Origin: JBDKTH01 sp964558295 | Lineage (GTDB): Bacteria; Planctomycetota; Planctomycetia; Pirellulales; Thermoguttaceae | Length of the DNA stretch: 18,428 bases | Direction of reading: 5' to 3' | Assembly: GCA_964558295.1 (NCBI GenBank) | Contig: CAZLDQ010000117.1 | Span: 1-18,428, forward strand | Shown here: piece after piece, positions 1 to 7,510 of the stretch | Layout of the letters: each line of letters opens with the position of its first letter | Numbering within the stretch: position 1 is the stretch's first letter | Notes under the pieces: generated by a model | Seen by the model: only the letters and a program-made list of their open reading frames with translations | Database searches by the model: none | Told to the model about the DNA's origin: nothing | Program-made: the position numbers and the translations under genes

Positions 1-50
1 AGGGTGAAGGGGTAGGGGAGGGGGCGAATGTGGGAATACAAATGATGAGG

Positions 51-187
51 GAATGTCGAACGTCGAAAACGAAATGACGAAGACTGAAGTTCGAATGGTC
101 CCTGGGTCGTGCTAAGCAGCAAGAATACCCCTTCCATGCTTCGTCATTCGTGCTTCCTTCGTCATTTGGTTTTCGACATCGACATTC
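51..187. repeat. Imperfect inverted repeat in intergenic DNA
   Basis: The left arm (51-82) and the reverse complement of the right arm (157-187) both run GAATGTCGA, then GTCGAAAAC (left) or GTCGAAAAC with a one-base length difference before it (right), then AAATGACGAAG. The core AATGACGAA occurs at 73-81 and, on the other strand, at 140-148 and 158-166. The arms are separated by about 74 bases and would fold into a long stem. The element lies immediately downstream of the stop codon of the S9 peptidase, so it could act as a 3' structure, but there is no T-run typical of an intrinsic terminator. From memory, short GAATGTCGAAA / CGAATGACGAA elements are scattered through planctomycete intergenic DNA; I cannot confirm that here. 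No gene is seen in 1-198. Confidence 0.6.
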
Positions 188-198
188 CTGCCCCCTCC

Positions 199-2100
199 TC
201 ACGCAAACAGCACGTGCCGTCGCAAGAACTCCTCGACCGTGCGATAAAAGTGCTCAATCGTCTCCCGCTTGCGCCAGCCGTGGCCTTCGCCTTCGTAGAC
301 GTGATAAACATGGGGGGTGCCTTTGCGGGCGAGGGCCTGGACAATCGCGTCGGACTGCTCGCGGGGAACCACACGGTCGTTGGCTCCTTGGAAGATAGCC
401 ATCGGACGGCGGATCTTGGCGGCGTGTAGCACGGGAGATCGCTGGCGGTAGATCGCCGCGGCTTCGGGGAGCGGGCCCAAGAGGGAGTCGAGGTAGCGGG
501 CCTCAAACTTGTGAGTCTCGGCGGCCAGATGGAATTGGTCGGCCACGCCGTACATGCAGATTCCCGCCCGAAATGCCTCCGGGTGTTCGATCATCGTCTG
601 AAGTACCGTGAATCCGCCGGCGCTGCCGCCCATGATTACCGTGCGGTCCGGGTCGACCAGACCGGCTGCGGCCAGGTAGCGGGCCCCGCCCAACGCATCC
701 TCGACATCGACGACACCCCAGTTGCCCCGCAGCTTGAGCATGTATGCCCGGCCATAGCCGGTGCTGCCGCGGTAGTTCACAAAGAGTACGCCGTATCCTC
801 GGGTGGCAAAGAACTGGGCCTCCGACCGCCAGCCGGCCGTGACCTGGGAGGTCGGACCGCCGTGGATCACCACGATTAGTGGCGGCTTGCCCGACGCCTC
901 AAAACGCTCGCTGGCCGGGGCATAATAGAGACCAAAGACCTTACTTCCATCGGGGGCTGTCCAGAAGACCGGTCTTGCCGTAGCCAGGGCCGACACGGGA
1001 ATCGTCTCACCCAGGCTTCGCGCGGCAATCCGCGTTTGCGCGGCTGAGAAATCGTGCGTGACCACGCGTGAAGGGATGATAGGACTGCTTCCCACAAACG
1101 CCACACGGTCGCCCGTCTGAGTCGCCGTCAGGCTGCTGACGTCCGTGTAGTCGGTCAACTCTTCGACGACAGTTGATTCGCCAGTTTTCAACTGCACACG
1201 CACGATCTTGTGAACGCCGCGTTCGTTGCACACCGCCGTAACGTACTGCCCGTCGGCCGACACGGCGTGGGTACTCATCCCTTGTGCCCAGGCCGGTGTG
1301 CCATACTCCAGCCCCTCGGGGGTTAACGGCTCGCTGGCATCGGTGATCAGGTCGTGGAGCACTAGTTGCCCCCAGCCCGACGCATCGGAGACATAGACGA
1401 GATGGCGGCCGTCCGGGGTGAACTCCGGCTGGAAAACGGACACTTCCTCGCCTCCGGCGATTCGCCGCGGCGATTGGATTTGGGGGAGCGTGCCGCCGCT
1501 GGTCACGACGTCAGCTAGATAGAGCTCGCTGCTATCCCAGGGCATATGCGGATGGTCCCAGGCAATCCAGGCAAGCTGCGTGCCATCAGGGCTCCACCGC
1601 GGCTGCATGTAGAAGTCGTGCCCTTCGGCAACGACCTGCGGCCAGGTCCTGCCTTGCGCGTCGACGATTGCCAACCGGTCGATGCCTTCGTCGTCGTGGT
1701 GGACACAAACTACCCAGCGTCCGTCGGGAGAGACCGCTGGCGATGCGGCTTTGCCAAAGGCGGGCGTGATTGGCTCGGCCGGTCCCCCGTCTAGCGCCTG
1801 GCGGAAGATCCGGCCCGTACGTTGGACGACGAAATAAACGTAACCGCCCTGTACGGTGAAATCACCACCGCCGTAGCCGACCTCGGCGCGGACTTCACGA
1901 TCGGTGGTCAGATCGCGAGGCGCGTCGAGCGGCGGCCCCTGGGCGACTAGCAACCCACGCCCCGAACGGCCTTCCAACCAGAGTAGCGTCTGCCCATCCG
2001 TATCCCTAGCGACTGGCCCCAGTCGACGACCTTCGGCCAGACTACGGGCCGTGACCGGACTCGTCCACAATCCATACGGACACGCGGTTTTATGTTGCAT
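199..2100 (-). CDS. S9 family peptidase (prolyl oligopeptidase / acylaminoacyl-peptidase type)
   Basis: Encodes 633 aa, a normal length for the S9 family, whose members cleave oligopeptides with a serine triad. The N-terminal two thirds contain WD/PD40-like beta-propeller strands such as SPDGRWVVC, SPDGTQLAW and TPDGRHLVY. The C-terminal part is an alpha/beta hydrolase with the oxyanion-region HGGP, nucleophile motif GGSAGG (Ser about 493), acid in GANDRVVP (Asp about 575) and histidine in EGEGHGW (His about 607). No signal peptide is seen, so it is probably cytoplasmic. The ATG at 2100 is chosen because AAGGA lies five bases upstream and similarity begins there. The frame stays open to 2394, but that extension is unlike the family. 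It stands alone, without operon partners. Family assignment is firm; the exact substrate is unknown. Confidence 0.93.
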   Translation of the reverse strand: MQHKTACPYGLWTSPVTARSLAEGRRLGPVARDTDGQTLLWLEGRSGRGLLVAQGPPLDAPRDLTTDREVRAEVGYGGGDFTVQGGYVYFVVQRTGRIFRQALDGGPAEPITPAFGKAASPAVSPDGRWVVCVHHDDEGIDRLAIVDAQGRTWPQVVAEGHDFYMQPRWSPDGTQLAWIAWDHPHMPWDSSELYLADVVTSGGTLPQIQSPRRIAGGEEVSVFQPEFTPDGRHLVYVSDASGWGQLVLHDLITDASEPLTPEGLEYGTPAWAQGMSTHAVSADGQYVTAVCNERGVHKIVRVQLKTGESTVVEELTDYTDVSSLTATQTGDRVAFVGSSPIIPSRVVTHDFSAAQTRIAARSLGETIPVSALATARPVFWTAPDGSKVFGLYYAPASERFEASGKPPLIVVIHGGPTSQVTAGWRSEAQFFATRGYGVLFVNYRGSTGYGRAYMLKLRGNWGVVDVEDALGGARYLAAAGLVDPDRTVIMGGSAGGFTVLQTMIEHPEAFRAGICMYGVADQFHLAAETHKFEARYLDSLLGPLPEAAAIYRQRSPVLHAAKIRRPMAIFQGANDRVVPREQSDAIVQALARKGTPHVYHVYEGEGHGWRKRETIEHFYRTVEEFLRRHVLFA

Positions 2101-2126
2101 CGTGATCCTTGTGCGAACCTCAGGAG

Positions 2127-2570
2127 TTAAGTGGTGAGTACACCATGCGACAAGAGACCGCCGCATTGTACCGCTCCGACCACGGTGAGCCAAGCGAGCC
2201 AGGTGTTGTTGTCGGGATTGGCAGTGGAGACCGAAGGATTCACTGCATGGGACACGAAGGAACGCGTTGGTGTTCCGGTCGAATGGCTGCGAACTACTTC
2301 TTCCGGCACCGTGGCGTCCAAACAGCCTTCCCATTCCGCCGAGGAGCAGCAGAGTGCATCCAATGAGCCCTGCCAGGCAAATGGCGATGTTCAAGACTGC
2401 CCAATGTCAGGGGGCAAAGGGCATCTTCGTCTCGGTGCCTATTCGGGTGGGTAATCCGATGAGGAGGGCACACCAGACCATCCGTTCCCATCGTGTGGAG
2501 ACCCCTCCAGGCCGTACCCAATTGGGCAGGACCGGCGGACTGGTCACTGTGTGGAACGGTCGCGTCCGAA
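2127..2570 (-). pseudogene. Possible decayed small membrane protein gene
   Basis: This 530-base spacer has no intact gene of normal appearance, but one minus frame reads like broken coding sequence. From the ATG at 2481 it gives a hydrophobic stretch (VWCALLIGLP), reaches a TGA at 2407-2409, and continues in the same frame with a strong membrane segment containing NIAICLAGLIGCTLLLLGG. A shift into the neighbouring frame near 2310 then gives a segment ending in TWLAWLTVVGAVQCGG before a stop at 2127. The three hydrophobic segments together resemble a protein of roughly 130 residues damaged by one nonsense mutation and one frameshift. No family is recognised and G+C-rich DNA can mimic this, so it is tentative. 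Upstream start and extent are not defined. Confidence 0.28.
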
Positions 2571-2630
2571 TCGTCTATCCTTCCACCCATGCGGGCTAGT
2601 TGCAGGAGACGTTCAGAATACCGTCGATCG

Positions 2631-2975
2631 TCAGGCAGACCGGGTTCGCAGACGGGTCCCAAATTGGAGGCTGAGCATCACTTCTTGCGGGTCGAGGTTT
2701 GCCGGCAAGTAGACCCCGCTGATTCGAGCGTTTTGGATGGAGGCGCCTTCGAGGTCCATATGCCGCAGGTCGCAGCCGCGGAAGTCGGCGTCGCGAAGGT
2801 AGGCGTCGCGGAGCACCATACGCGTCAGGTCAATGCCACGAAAATCTGTGCCGCGGAGATTCGTGCCGCTGAAGTCGACCACCGGCCGATCGGCCACCGC
2901 TCGCCGGTAGCCCTCCTGGTCGCCAGTCCGAAGACAACGAAACGCCGGGTCTTGGAGAAAACGAGGCTCGCTCAT
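2631..2975 (-). CDS. Small pentapeptide-repeat protein
   Basis: Encodes 114 aa. Residues about 33-92 form twelve consecutive pentapeptides of the A(D/N)LXX type, for example TNLRG, TDFRG, AYLRD, ADFRG, CDLRH and MDLEG. This corresponds to about three turns of a right-handed quadrilateral beta-helix. A mainly helical N-terminus (residues 1-30) and a 22-residue basic tail flank the repeats. No signal peptide or membrane segment is seen. Pentapeptide-repeat proteins are usually binding scaffolds; some longer ones mimic DNA and protect gyrase, but this one is too short to infer that. The ATG at 2975 has GAGGT about 12 bases upstream, which is a long spacing. It follows otsB on the same strand after 90 bases and may or may not share its transcript. 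Confidence 0.8.
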   Translation of the reverse strand: MSEPRFLQDPAFRCLRTGDQEGYRRAVADRPVVDFSGTNLRGTDFRGIDLTRMVLRDAYLRDADFRGCDLRHMDLEGASIQNARISGVYLPANLDPQEVMLSLQFGTRLRTRSA

Positions 2976-3065
2976 GGAGTAGTAAATACCTCAAGAGTTC
3001 GTGGTCCAAAAGGCGACGTGCTTGTAGCACAACACGCGTGAACATATCCCACCCCAGGCCATGTG

Positions 3066-3884
3066 TCAAGAACGGCTGACGGCCGACGAGACTCGATTGC
3101 GCACCAGAGCCTGGTGGAGATGAGTGAGCAACCGGCGAAGGGCGGCGGGATCGGGCAAGCGGTACTGGGCAATCGAGGGAGCCAAGGGGCCGACGCCCAC
3201 GGCGAGACCGCCGAGTCCTGCGGCGACCTTGAGCCCCTCGGCGTCGTTCTCGGAATCACCGGCATAGAGGAGCCCCGCGCCGCTCGTGCTGAGGTGTTCG
3301 AGGATCTGCCGTACGGCGGTTCCCTTGTTCCAGCCCAGTGCTGGGACGATCTCCAGAGCCTTTGGACCGTGGAGCACTTGCAAGGATTTGGCATACGATG
3401 CGAGGATTGCGGTGCTGTGACCGAGGAGGTCGGCGACCAATTCGTTGGACACGGCCCGGTAGTGGAGCGTGAATCCGAGCGGCTTGATCTCGACCCAAGC
3501 GCCGGGGAAGGCTGCCAATTCCCGTTGGAATCGGCGGATCAGGTCTTCCACGAGTTGAGTAATCTGATTGGCCTCGGGATGGGCGAACAGCGTGCCGCCA
3601 AGGTCGAATTCCAAGCCCGTGGAACCAGACAACAACAGGCCGTCCAGGCGGACCATCTCACGCAAATCGTCCAGCCTCCGGCCGCTGAGAATCCCGACGT
3701 GCACTCGGTCCCAGGCGGCCAGTTGCTTCAACACATGCCGGGTGGCTGAAGGAAGACCGGCCAGACGGGGATGGGAGACCAGCGGCACCAGCGTGCCATC
3801 GTAGTCGAACAGCAGCGTGAGCGCGCCACCGCCATGGTGGACGGCTCGCAAACGCCGGGTGATCTCGGTCAAGGGCGCCTTCAT
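3066..3884 (-). CDS. otsB: Trehalose-6-phosphate phosphatase
   Basis: Encodes 272 aa, the usual length for OtsB. It removes the phosphate from trehalose 6-phosphate to give free trehalose. HAD motif I is FDYDGTLVP, with Asp27 as nucleophile and Asp29 as general acid. Motif II is LSGR, motif III is the lysine in WNKG, and motif IV is YAGDSENDAEGL, giving the metal-binding aspartates. The cap segment contains KALEIVP, typical of the trehalose-phosphatase branch of the HAD-IIB group. The ATG at 3884 overlaps the otsA stop as ATGA, so translation is very probably coupled; the frame is open further upstream, but that part is antisense-like sequence inside otsA. It is the last gene of the trehalose operon. 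Cytoplasmic. Confidence 0.93.
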   Translation of the reverse strand: MKAPLTEITRRLRAVHHGGGALTLLFDYDGTLVPLVSHPRLAGLPSATRHVLKQLAAWDRVHVGILSGRRLDDLREMVRLDGLLLSGSTGLEFDLGGTLFAHPEANQITQLVEDLIRRFQRELAAFPGAWVEIKPLGFTLHYRAVSNELVADLLGHSTAILASYAKSLQVLHGPKALEIVPALGWNKGTAVRQILEHLSTSGAGLLYAGDSENDAEGLKVAAGLGGLAVGVGPLAPSIAQYRLPDPAALRRLLTHLHQALVRNRVSSAVSRS

Positions 3885-5377
3885 ACGACTTCCCGGACCA
3901 GTTGCCGGGGGACGGTTAAGCGGCTGGCTTCGGACAAGAGCATTCCTGCCCAGCGGTAAATGTTGTTGTCCTCCACCACCTCGCGCATCCGGAGCATTCG
4001 CAGCTCTTGCTCTTCGGCCGGCATCGTCAGGGCCGCGTGCAGGGTCTCGGCCAACTGATCCACGGCGTAGGGATTGACCAGCAAGGCGTCGGTCAGTTCT
4101 CGCGACGCGCCGGTGAACTGTGATAGGACCAAGACGCCGCGGAGATCGCTCCGTGCGGCCACAAACTCCTTGGCCACCAGATTCATCCCGTCGTGCAAGG
4201 AGCTGACCACGCAACCGGCAGCGATCCGGTAGAGGGTGAAGACCTCGTGAGAGTCGTAGTGTTCATTGAGATAGACGATCGGGCGCCAGGAGCCCAGGCT
4301 GTGGCGCCAGTTGATCTCCTCGACCAGCGCTTCCAGTTCATCGTTCAGTTGACGATAGGCTGGAATATGGATACGGCTGGGCGCTCCGACCTGGACGAAG
4401 CTGAACTGCCCCTTGAACTCCGGATAAAGGGTCAGCAGGCGGTCGAGGGCGGCAAACCGCTCGGGGAGTCCCTTGGTGTAGTCTACCCGATCGACGCCGA
4501 CGAGGATTTGCTCGGTCGGCAAACGAAGCTTCCGACGCAGGCGGTATTCGGCCTCGTCGAGATCTTCAGGAAGCGAAGAGAGCACAAGGTCCGGGTCAAT
4601 ACTGATCGGATGGGGACGAACGATCGTCGTTCCGCCAGCCCGGTTCACGGCGAAGTGTTCCTGGTCGATCCGTGATTCCAGGCTCCGGTCAACCGTTTCG
4701 AGGAAGTTGTTGCAGTGATACTGGATGTGGAACGAGAGGAGATCGTTTCCGAGGAGCCCGTCGAGGATCTCATCGGCCCAGGGACAGACGCGGAAAACCT
4801 CGGGATTTGGCCAGGGGATGTGCCAGAAGTGGGCCACAACCAGGTCGCTACGCACATTCTTGAGCATTCGCGGCAGCAGGGCGAAATGGTAGTCTTGCAC
4901 GAAGATCAAGGCCGGCTCATCCTCGACCTCGTCGAGGATCGCATCGGCGAACTTCTGGTTCACCCGTTGATATTGCTCCCAATCCTCCAACGAGAAACGG
5001 GGCCGGGTATAGGCGACATGGCACAGCGGCCAGAGAGCCTGGTTGGAAAACCCGTAGTAGTAACCCTGTTCTTCCTGTTTGGTGAGCCAGACACGCCGCA
5101 AGGTGTAGGAGGGAGCCTCGGGGGGCACGGCCACGCGATTGCGTTTGTCGACTACCGCCCAATCGGCTTCGCCACTGCCGTGGCCCACCCAAACGCCGCC
5201 GCAAACACGCATCACAGGGTCCAACGCCGTAGTCAAACCACTGGCCGGGCGGATGCAGCGCACGTCGTCGCCGTCGTAGGCGTGAATGTACGGCTCCCGA
5301 TTGGCGACGACGACCACTTTCAAGTCGCCGAGACGCTGCCGTACCACGTCTTCCAATCGCTCCTTGGTCCATACCAT
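3881..5377 (-). CDS. otsA: Trehalose-6-phosphate synthase, GT20 family
   Basis: Encodes 498 aa. GT20 enzymes transfer glucose from an NDP-glucose to glucose 6-phosphate, forming trehalose 6-phosphate. Family marks are VQDYHFALLPRML, HFWHIPWPNPE, GVDRVDYTKGLPERF, with the Arg/Lys pair contacting donor phosphate, and HDGMNLVAKEFVAAR near the C-terminus. The N-terminal loop differs from E. coli OtsA: where that enzyme has SAGGLAVGL and WFGWSG, this one has RPASGLTTAL and WVGHGSGEAD. That points to a distinct GT20 subfamily, and a related product such as another phosphorylated glucoside cannot be excluded. Because otsB follows with a four-base ATGA overlap, trehalose phosphate is the simplest reading. 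AAGGAG lies seven bases before the ATG. treT ends 72 bases upstream. Confidence 0.9.
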   Translation of the reverse strand: MVWTKERLEDVVRQRLGDLKVVVVANREPYIHAYDGDDVRCIRPASGLTTALDPVMRVCGGVWVGHGSGEADWAVVDKRNRVAVPPEAPSYTLRRVWLTKQEEQGYYYGFSNQALWPLCHVAYTRPRFSLEDWEQYQRVNQKFADAILDEVEDEPALIFVQDYHFALLPRMLKNVRSDLVVAHFWHIPWPNPEVFRVCPWADEILDGLLGNDLLSFHIQYHCNNFLETVDRSLESRIDQEHFAVNRAGGTTIVRPHPISIDPDLVLSSLPEDLDEAEYRLRRKLRLPTEQILVGVDRVDYTKGLPERFAALDRLLTLYPEFKGQFSFVQVGAPSRIHIPAYRQLNDELEALVEEINWRHSLGSWRPIVYLNEHYDSHEVFTLYRIAAGCVVSSLHDGMNLVAKEFVAARSDLRGVLVLSQFTGASRELTDALLVNPYAVDQLAETLHAALTMPAEEQELRMLRMREVVEDNNIYRWAGMLLSEASRLTVPRQLVREVV

Positions 5378-5449
5378 ACATCTACTCCTTTCAAAAAGAA
5401 TCGCTCATCTCCGCACGTCTCCCAGGCTTAGCCGCGGGACGCCGAGCTT

Positions 5450-6679
5450 TCAGGCCACCAGCACGCCGTCGCCGGGATGATCCAGGCACAGCAGCATGGT
5501 CAGGTAGTCGCGAAGGTGGCGGGTAAGCAAGAAGTGTTCACGCACGAATTGTTGGCCGACCCGGCCCATGCGCTGGCGTTTCTCCGGATACTTCAAGAGG
5601 TAACGAATTCGATAGGCCGCTCCGGCCGGGGAATGCACCAGGAAGCCGGTGTGATAGTCGTGGATCTGCAGGGTGATTCCGCCACAGGCACCGCCGATGA
5701 CCGGTTTCCCTTTCCAGAGCGCTTCTGTTACGGTCAGTCCAAAACCCTCCTTCAGTGATTTCTGCAACACGATGATCGCCGAACGTTGCAGGGCGTTGAT
5801 TGCCCGGTGGGAATCGGGCGGGAGCATGAGGACTTTCAGGTCCGGGTCGTCGCCCGAGCGTTCCATGACCTCACGGAGCACGTCGGCACCCTCTGGGTCA
5901 TCGTCGGCTGGCCCTCCAGCCAGAACCAACTGCAATTCGGGATAATACGGCTTGAGTAGTCGATAAGCGGCGATCACTCCCAGCGGGTCCTTGAAGCGGT
6001 CGAACCGCGAGACCTGCAAGAGCATCGGACGCATCGGGTCGATTCCCAAGTTGGCGATGATCTCCAGCCGTTCGGACTCCGAGAGAGGTCTATTTTTCTC
6101 GCTCAAGGGATCGATCGACGGGGGAATCAGGAAGATCGGGCAGTTCATGGGCCGGGTAAAGGCCGCCATGGAAAACACGGTCGCCTGGTAGTCGGGGATC
6201 GCTGCCGTGATGTGTTTCCACACGGCACGGTGGGGCCGGGAAGCGTCGATATGGCAACGCCAGACCCAACGCGCCACTTGTCCTTTCGGCGTGAACTGCG
6301 GCAGATAGACCGGTTGCGGATCGTGCACGAAGACTACGTCCGCCTCGAGGTTCAGCCGCTGGGCGTTTTCCCGGTTCACGTCCAGATGGAGTTGGAAATC
6401 ACTCGGCTTGAGCGACACGCGAAACCCTTGCAGGCCGTTGTGAAAGGCCTTGGTGACCCGGTAGAAGTCGGGCGACCCCTGGATCACCTCCCAGCGAGCC
6501 TCCAGGCCCAGCTCATTCATCAAGGGGACCATCCACCCGAGGATCTCGGCCACGCCGCCGCCAGCCTTGGTCGAGTTGACGTGCACAACCCGCATCCCCT
6601 TGAGCCGATCGGCCAGTTGACGCAAGCGTTGCACCTCCTGGTGCCCCACGACCTCTTCGTAACGATCGAGAAGCTTCAT
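5450..6679 (-). CDS. treT: Trehalose synthase TreT-like GT4 glycosyltransferase
   Basis: Encodes 409 aa, the usual TreT length. TreT reversibly joins an NDP-glucose and free glucose to give trehalose in one step. The start resembles the family closely: KLLDRYEEVVG, then VVHVNSTKAGGGVAEIL (N-terminal Rossmann domain) and TKAFHNGLQG. The C-terminal GT-B domain has LLQVSRFDRFKDP, LVLAGGPADDD, and the retaining-GT4 E-x7-E element in KEGFGLTVTE, followed by GKPVIGG. The ATG at 6679 overlaps the upstream stop as ATGA, with AAAGGTG six bases before it. It sits between a DUF5752 gene and otsA, which supports a trehalose role. Cytoplasmic. Other GT4 disaccharide synthases are close relatives, so the product is inferred. 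Confidence 0.88.
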   Translation of the reverse strand: MKLLDRYEEVVGHQEVQRLRQLADRLKGMRVVHVNSTKAGGGVAEILGWMVPLMNELGLEARWEVIQGSPDFYRVTKAFHNGLQGFRVSLKPSDFQLHLDVNRENAQRLNLEADVVFVHDPQPVYLPQFTPKGQVARWVWRCHIDASRPHRAVWKHITAAIPDYQATVFSMAAFTRPMNCPIFLIPPSIDPLSEKNRPLSESERLEIIANLGIDPMRPMLLQVSRFDRFKDPLGVIAAYRLLKPYYPELQLVLAGGPADDDPEGADVLREVMERSGDDPDLKVLMLPPDSHRAINALQRSAIIVLQKSLKEGFGLTVTEALWKGKPVIGGACGGITLQIHDYHTGFLVHSPAGAAYRIRYLLKYPEKRQRMGRVGQQFVREHFLLTRHLRDYLTMLLCLDHPGDGVLVA

Positions 6680-7350
6680 GCAGTCACCTTTGCAATCGGT
6701 GTGGTTTCCCGCGAACCCTGCCGCAGCACGTCCAACAATTCCTGACGCAGTTGCGTGAGGTTGAGGAAGTAGAAATCGATTCCGCGGATACGTGCCACCA
6801 AGCCTGGGTCGACTTCGATCCCCTCAAGCCAGAGGGAAAAGTCGTCGGTCTGGCCGGCAGTCCGCCGACGGGCTTCGTGGACGTGAAAGAAGAGCGACCG
6901 CCGTGGAATCCGCTCGATCGCCTCGGCCAACGCGGTGAGCGTTGTCACACGTTCGCCCGTGTCATAGGCGATCAAGCGTGACTGGACGAGATGCAATTCC
7001 AGTCCCGCACGGCACCAGGGGACGCGTTCCAAGTCCCAGAGCCGGTCTTCAATGATCTCGACCAGCGCCGTCCGAACCGCGTCCATCGTCGGCAAATGGT
7101 AAGGGTCGACCAGCGCCAACTGTTCTCCGAGCATTTGGTCGCCCAACGCTTCCCAGCACCAGCGAGCAAAATCATTCGGGAACTCGTAGAGCTCGAAGTG
7201 ATCCTCCAAGGCACAGCGCATCATGTGATGCTCCAACACGGCTGGCGGTACAGTGCGGACTGCATCGAGTAATTCGCGGAGATTCGAACAGGCCCGTCCC
7301 ACGGCACATCGGGCCAAGCTACAATCGTAGAGGGAAAACTCGCTATCCAT
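6676..7350 (-). CDS. DUF5752 family protein
   Basis: Encodes 224 aa, rich in tryptophan, histidine and acidic residues, with no signal peptide or membrane helix. I recognise it as a DUF5752-type protein from its overall pattern (FHVHEARRRT, DDFSLWLEG, and a helical N-terminal region with HHMMRCALEDHFELYEFP) and its place directly before treT, where such proteins usually occur. The biochemical role is unknown; a helper or regulatory role in trehalose or sugar-nucleotide metabolism is only an inference from context. The ATG at 7350 is chosen for AAGGA eight bases upstream. The frame is open to 7557, but that upstream part overlaps the csrA-like remnant and does not look like protein. Its stop overlaps the treT start (ATGA). 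Confidence 0.75.
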   Translation of the reverse strand: MDSEFSLYDCSLARCAVGRACSNLRELLDAVRTVPPAVLEHHMMRCALEDHFELYEFPNDFARWCWEALGDQMLGEQLALVDPYHLPTMDAVRTALVEIIEDRLWDLERVPWCRAGLELHLVQSRLIAYDTGERVTTLTALAEAIERIPRRSLFFHVHEARRRTAGQTDDFSLWLEGIEVDPGLVARIRGIDFYFLNLTQLRQELLDVLRQGSRETTPIAKVTA

Positions 7351-7510
7351 CGCGCCGTTCCTTTCTGTTGCGGTTCCACTTCGTGGCGATGCACGCGGGG
7401 GCTGCCGTGCCGACTCAGGCCTTGTCGGCTTCGATGTCGAATAGGGGCCTAGTCGTTTGGCACGGGAGGATTGCGTTCTGTTGACTAATTCTCCGCGCGA
7501 GGACCAGCAT
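7343..7510 (-). pseudogene. csrA: csrA-like carbon storage regulator, broken by in-frame stop
   Basis: An ATG at 7510 with an excellent ribosome site (AAGGAG eight bases upstream) begins MLVLARRISQQ, which matches the start of CsrA (M-L-hydrophobic-L-x-R-R/K). The frame runs 31 codons to a TGA at 7415-7417. Reading through, it continues VGTAAP, matching the R-(I/L)-G-x-x-AP segment that follows in CsrA at the same spacing, and ends at a TAG (7343-7345) overlapping the DUF5752 start. The stop falls where CsrA has a conserved arginine, so a CGA to TGA change would explain it. CsrA binds GGA motifs in mRNA leaders and controls carbon storage. Without the second half the RNA-binding dimer should not form. 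Some core residues have also drifted. A sequencing error or a real 31-residue peptide are alternatives. Confidence 0.6.

Noticed and set aside
2101..2394. N-terminal extension of the S9 peptidase to a TTG at 2394
   Set aside because: A clear ribosome site and ATG exist at 2100, the extension has no peptidase similarity, and its hydrophobic part is better explained as remains of another gene.
2830..3069. 79-codon minus-strand frame starting MTHGLGWDMF
   Set aside because: Most of it is the out-of-frame shadow of the pentapeptide-repeat gene; the first 30 residues alone have no family resemblance.
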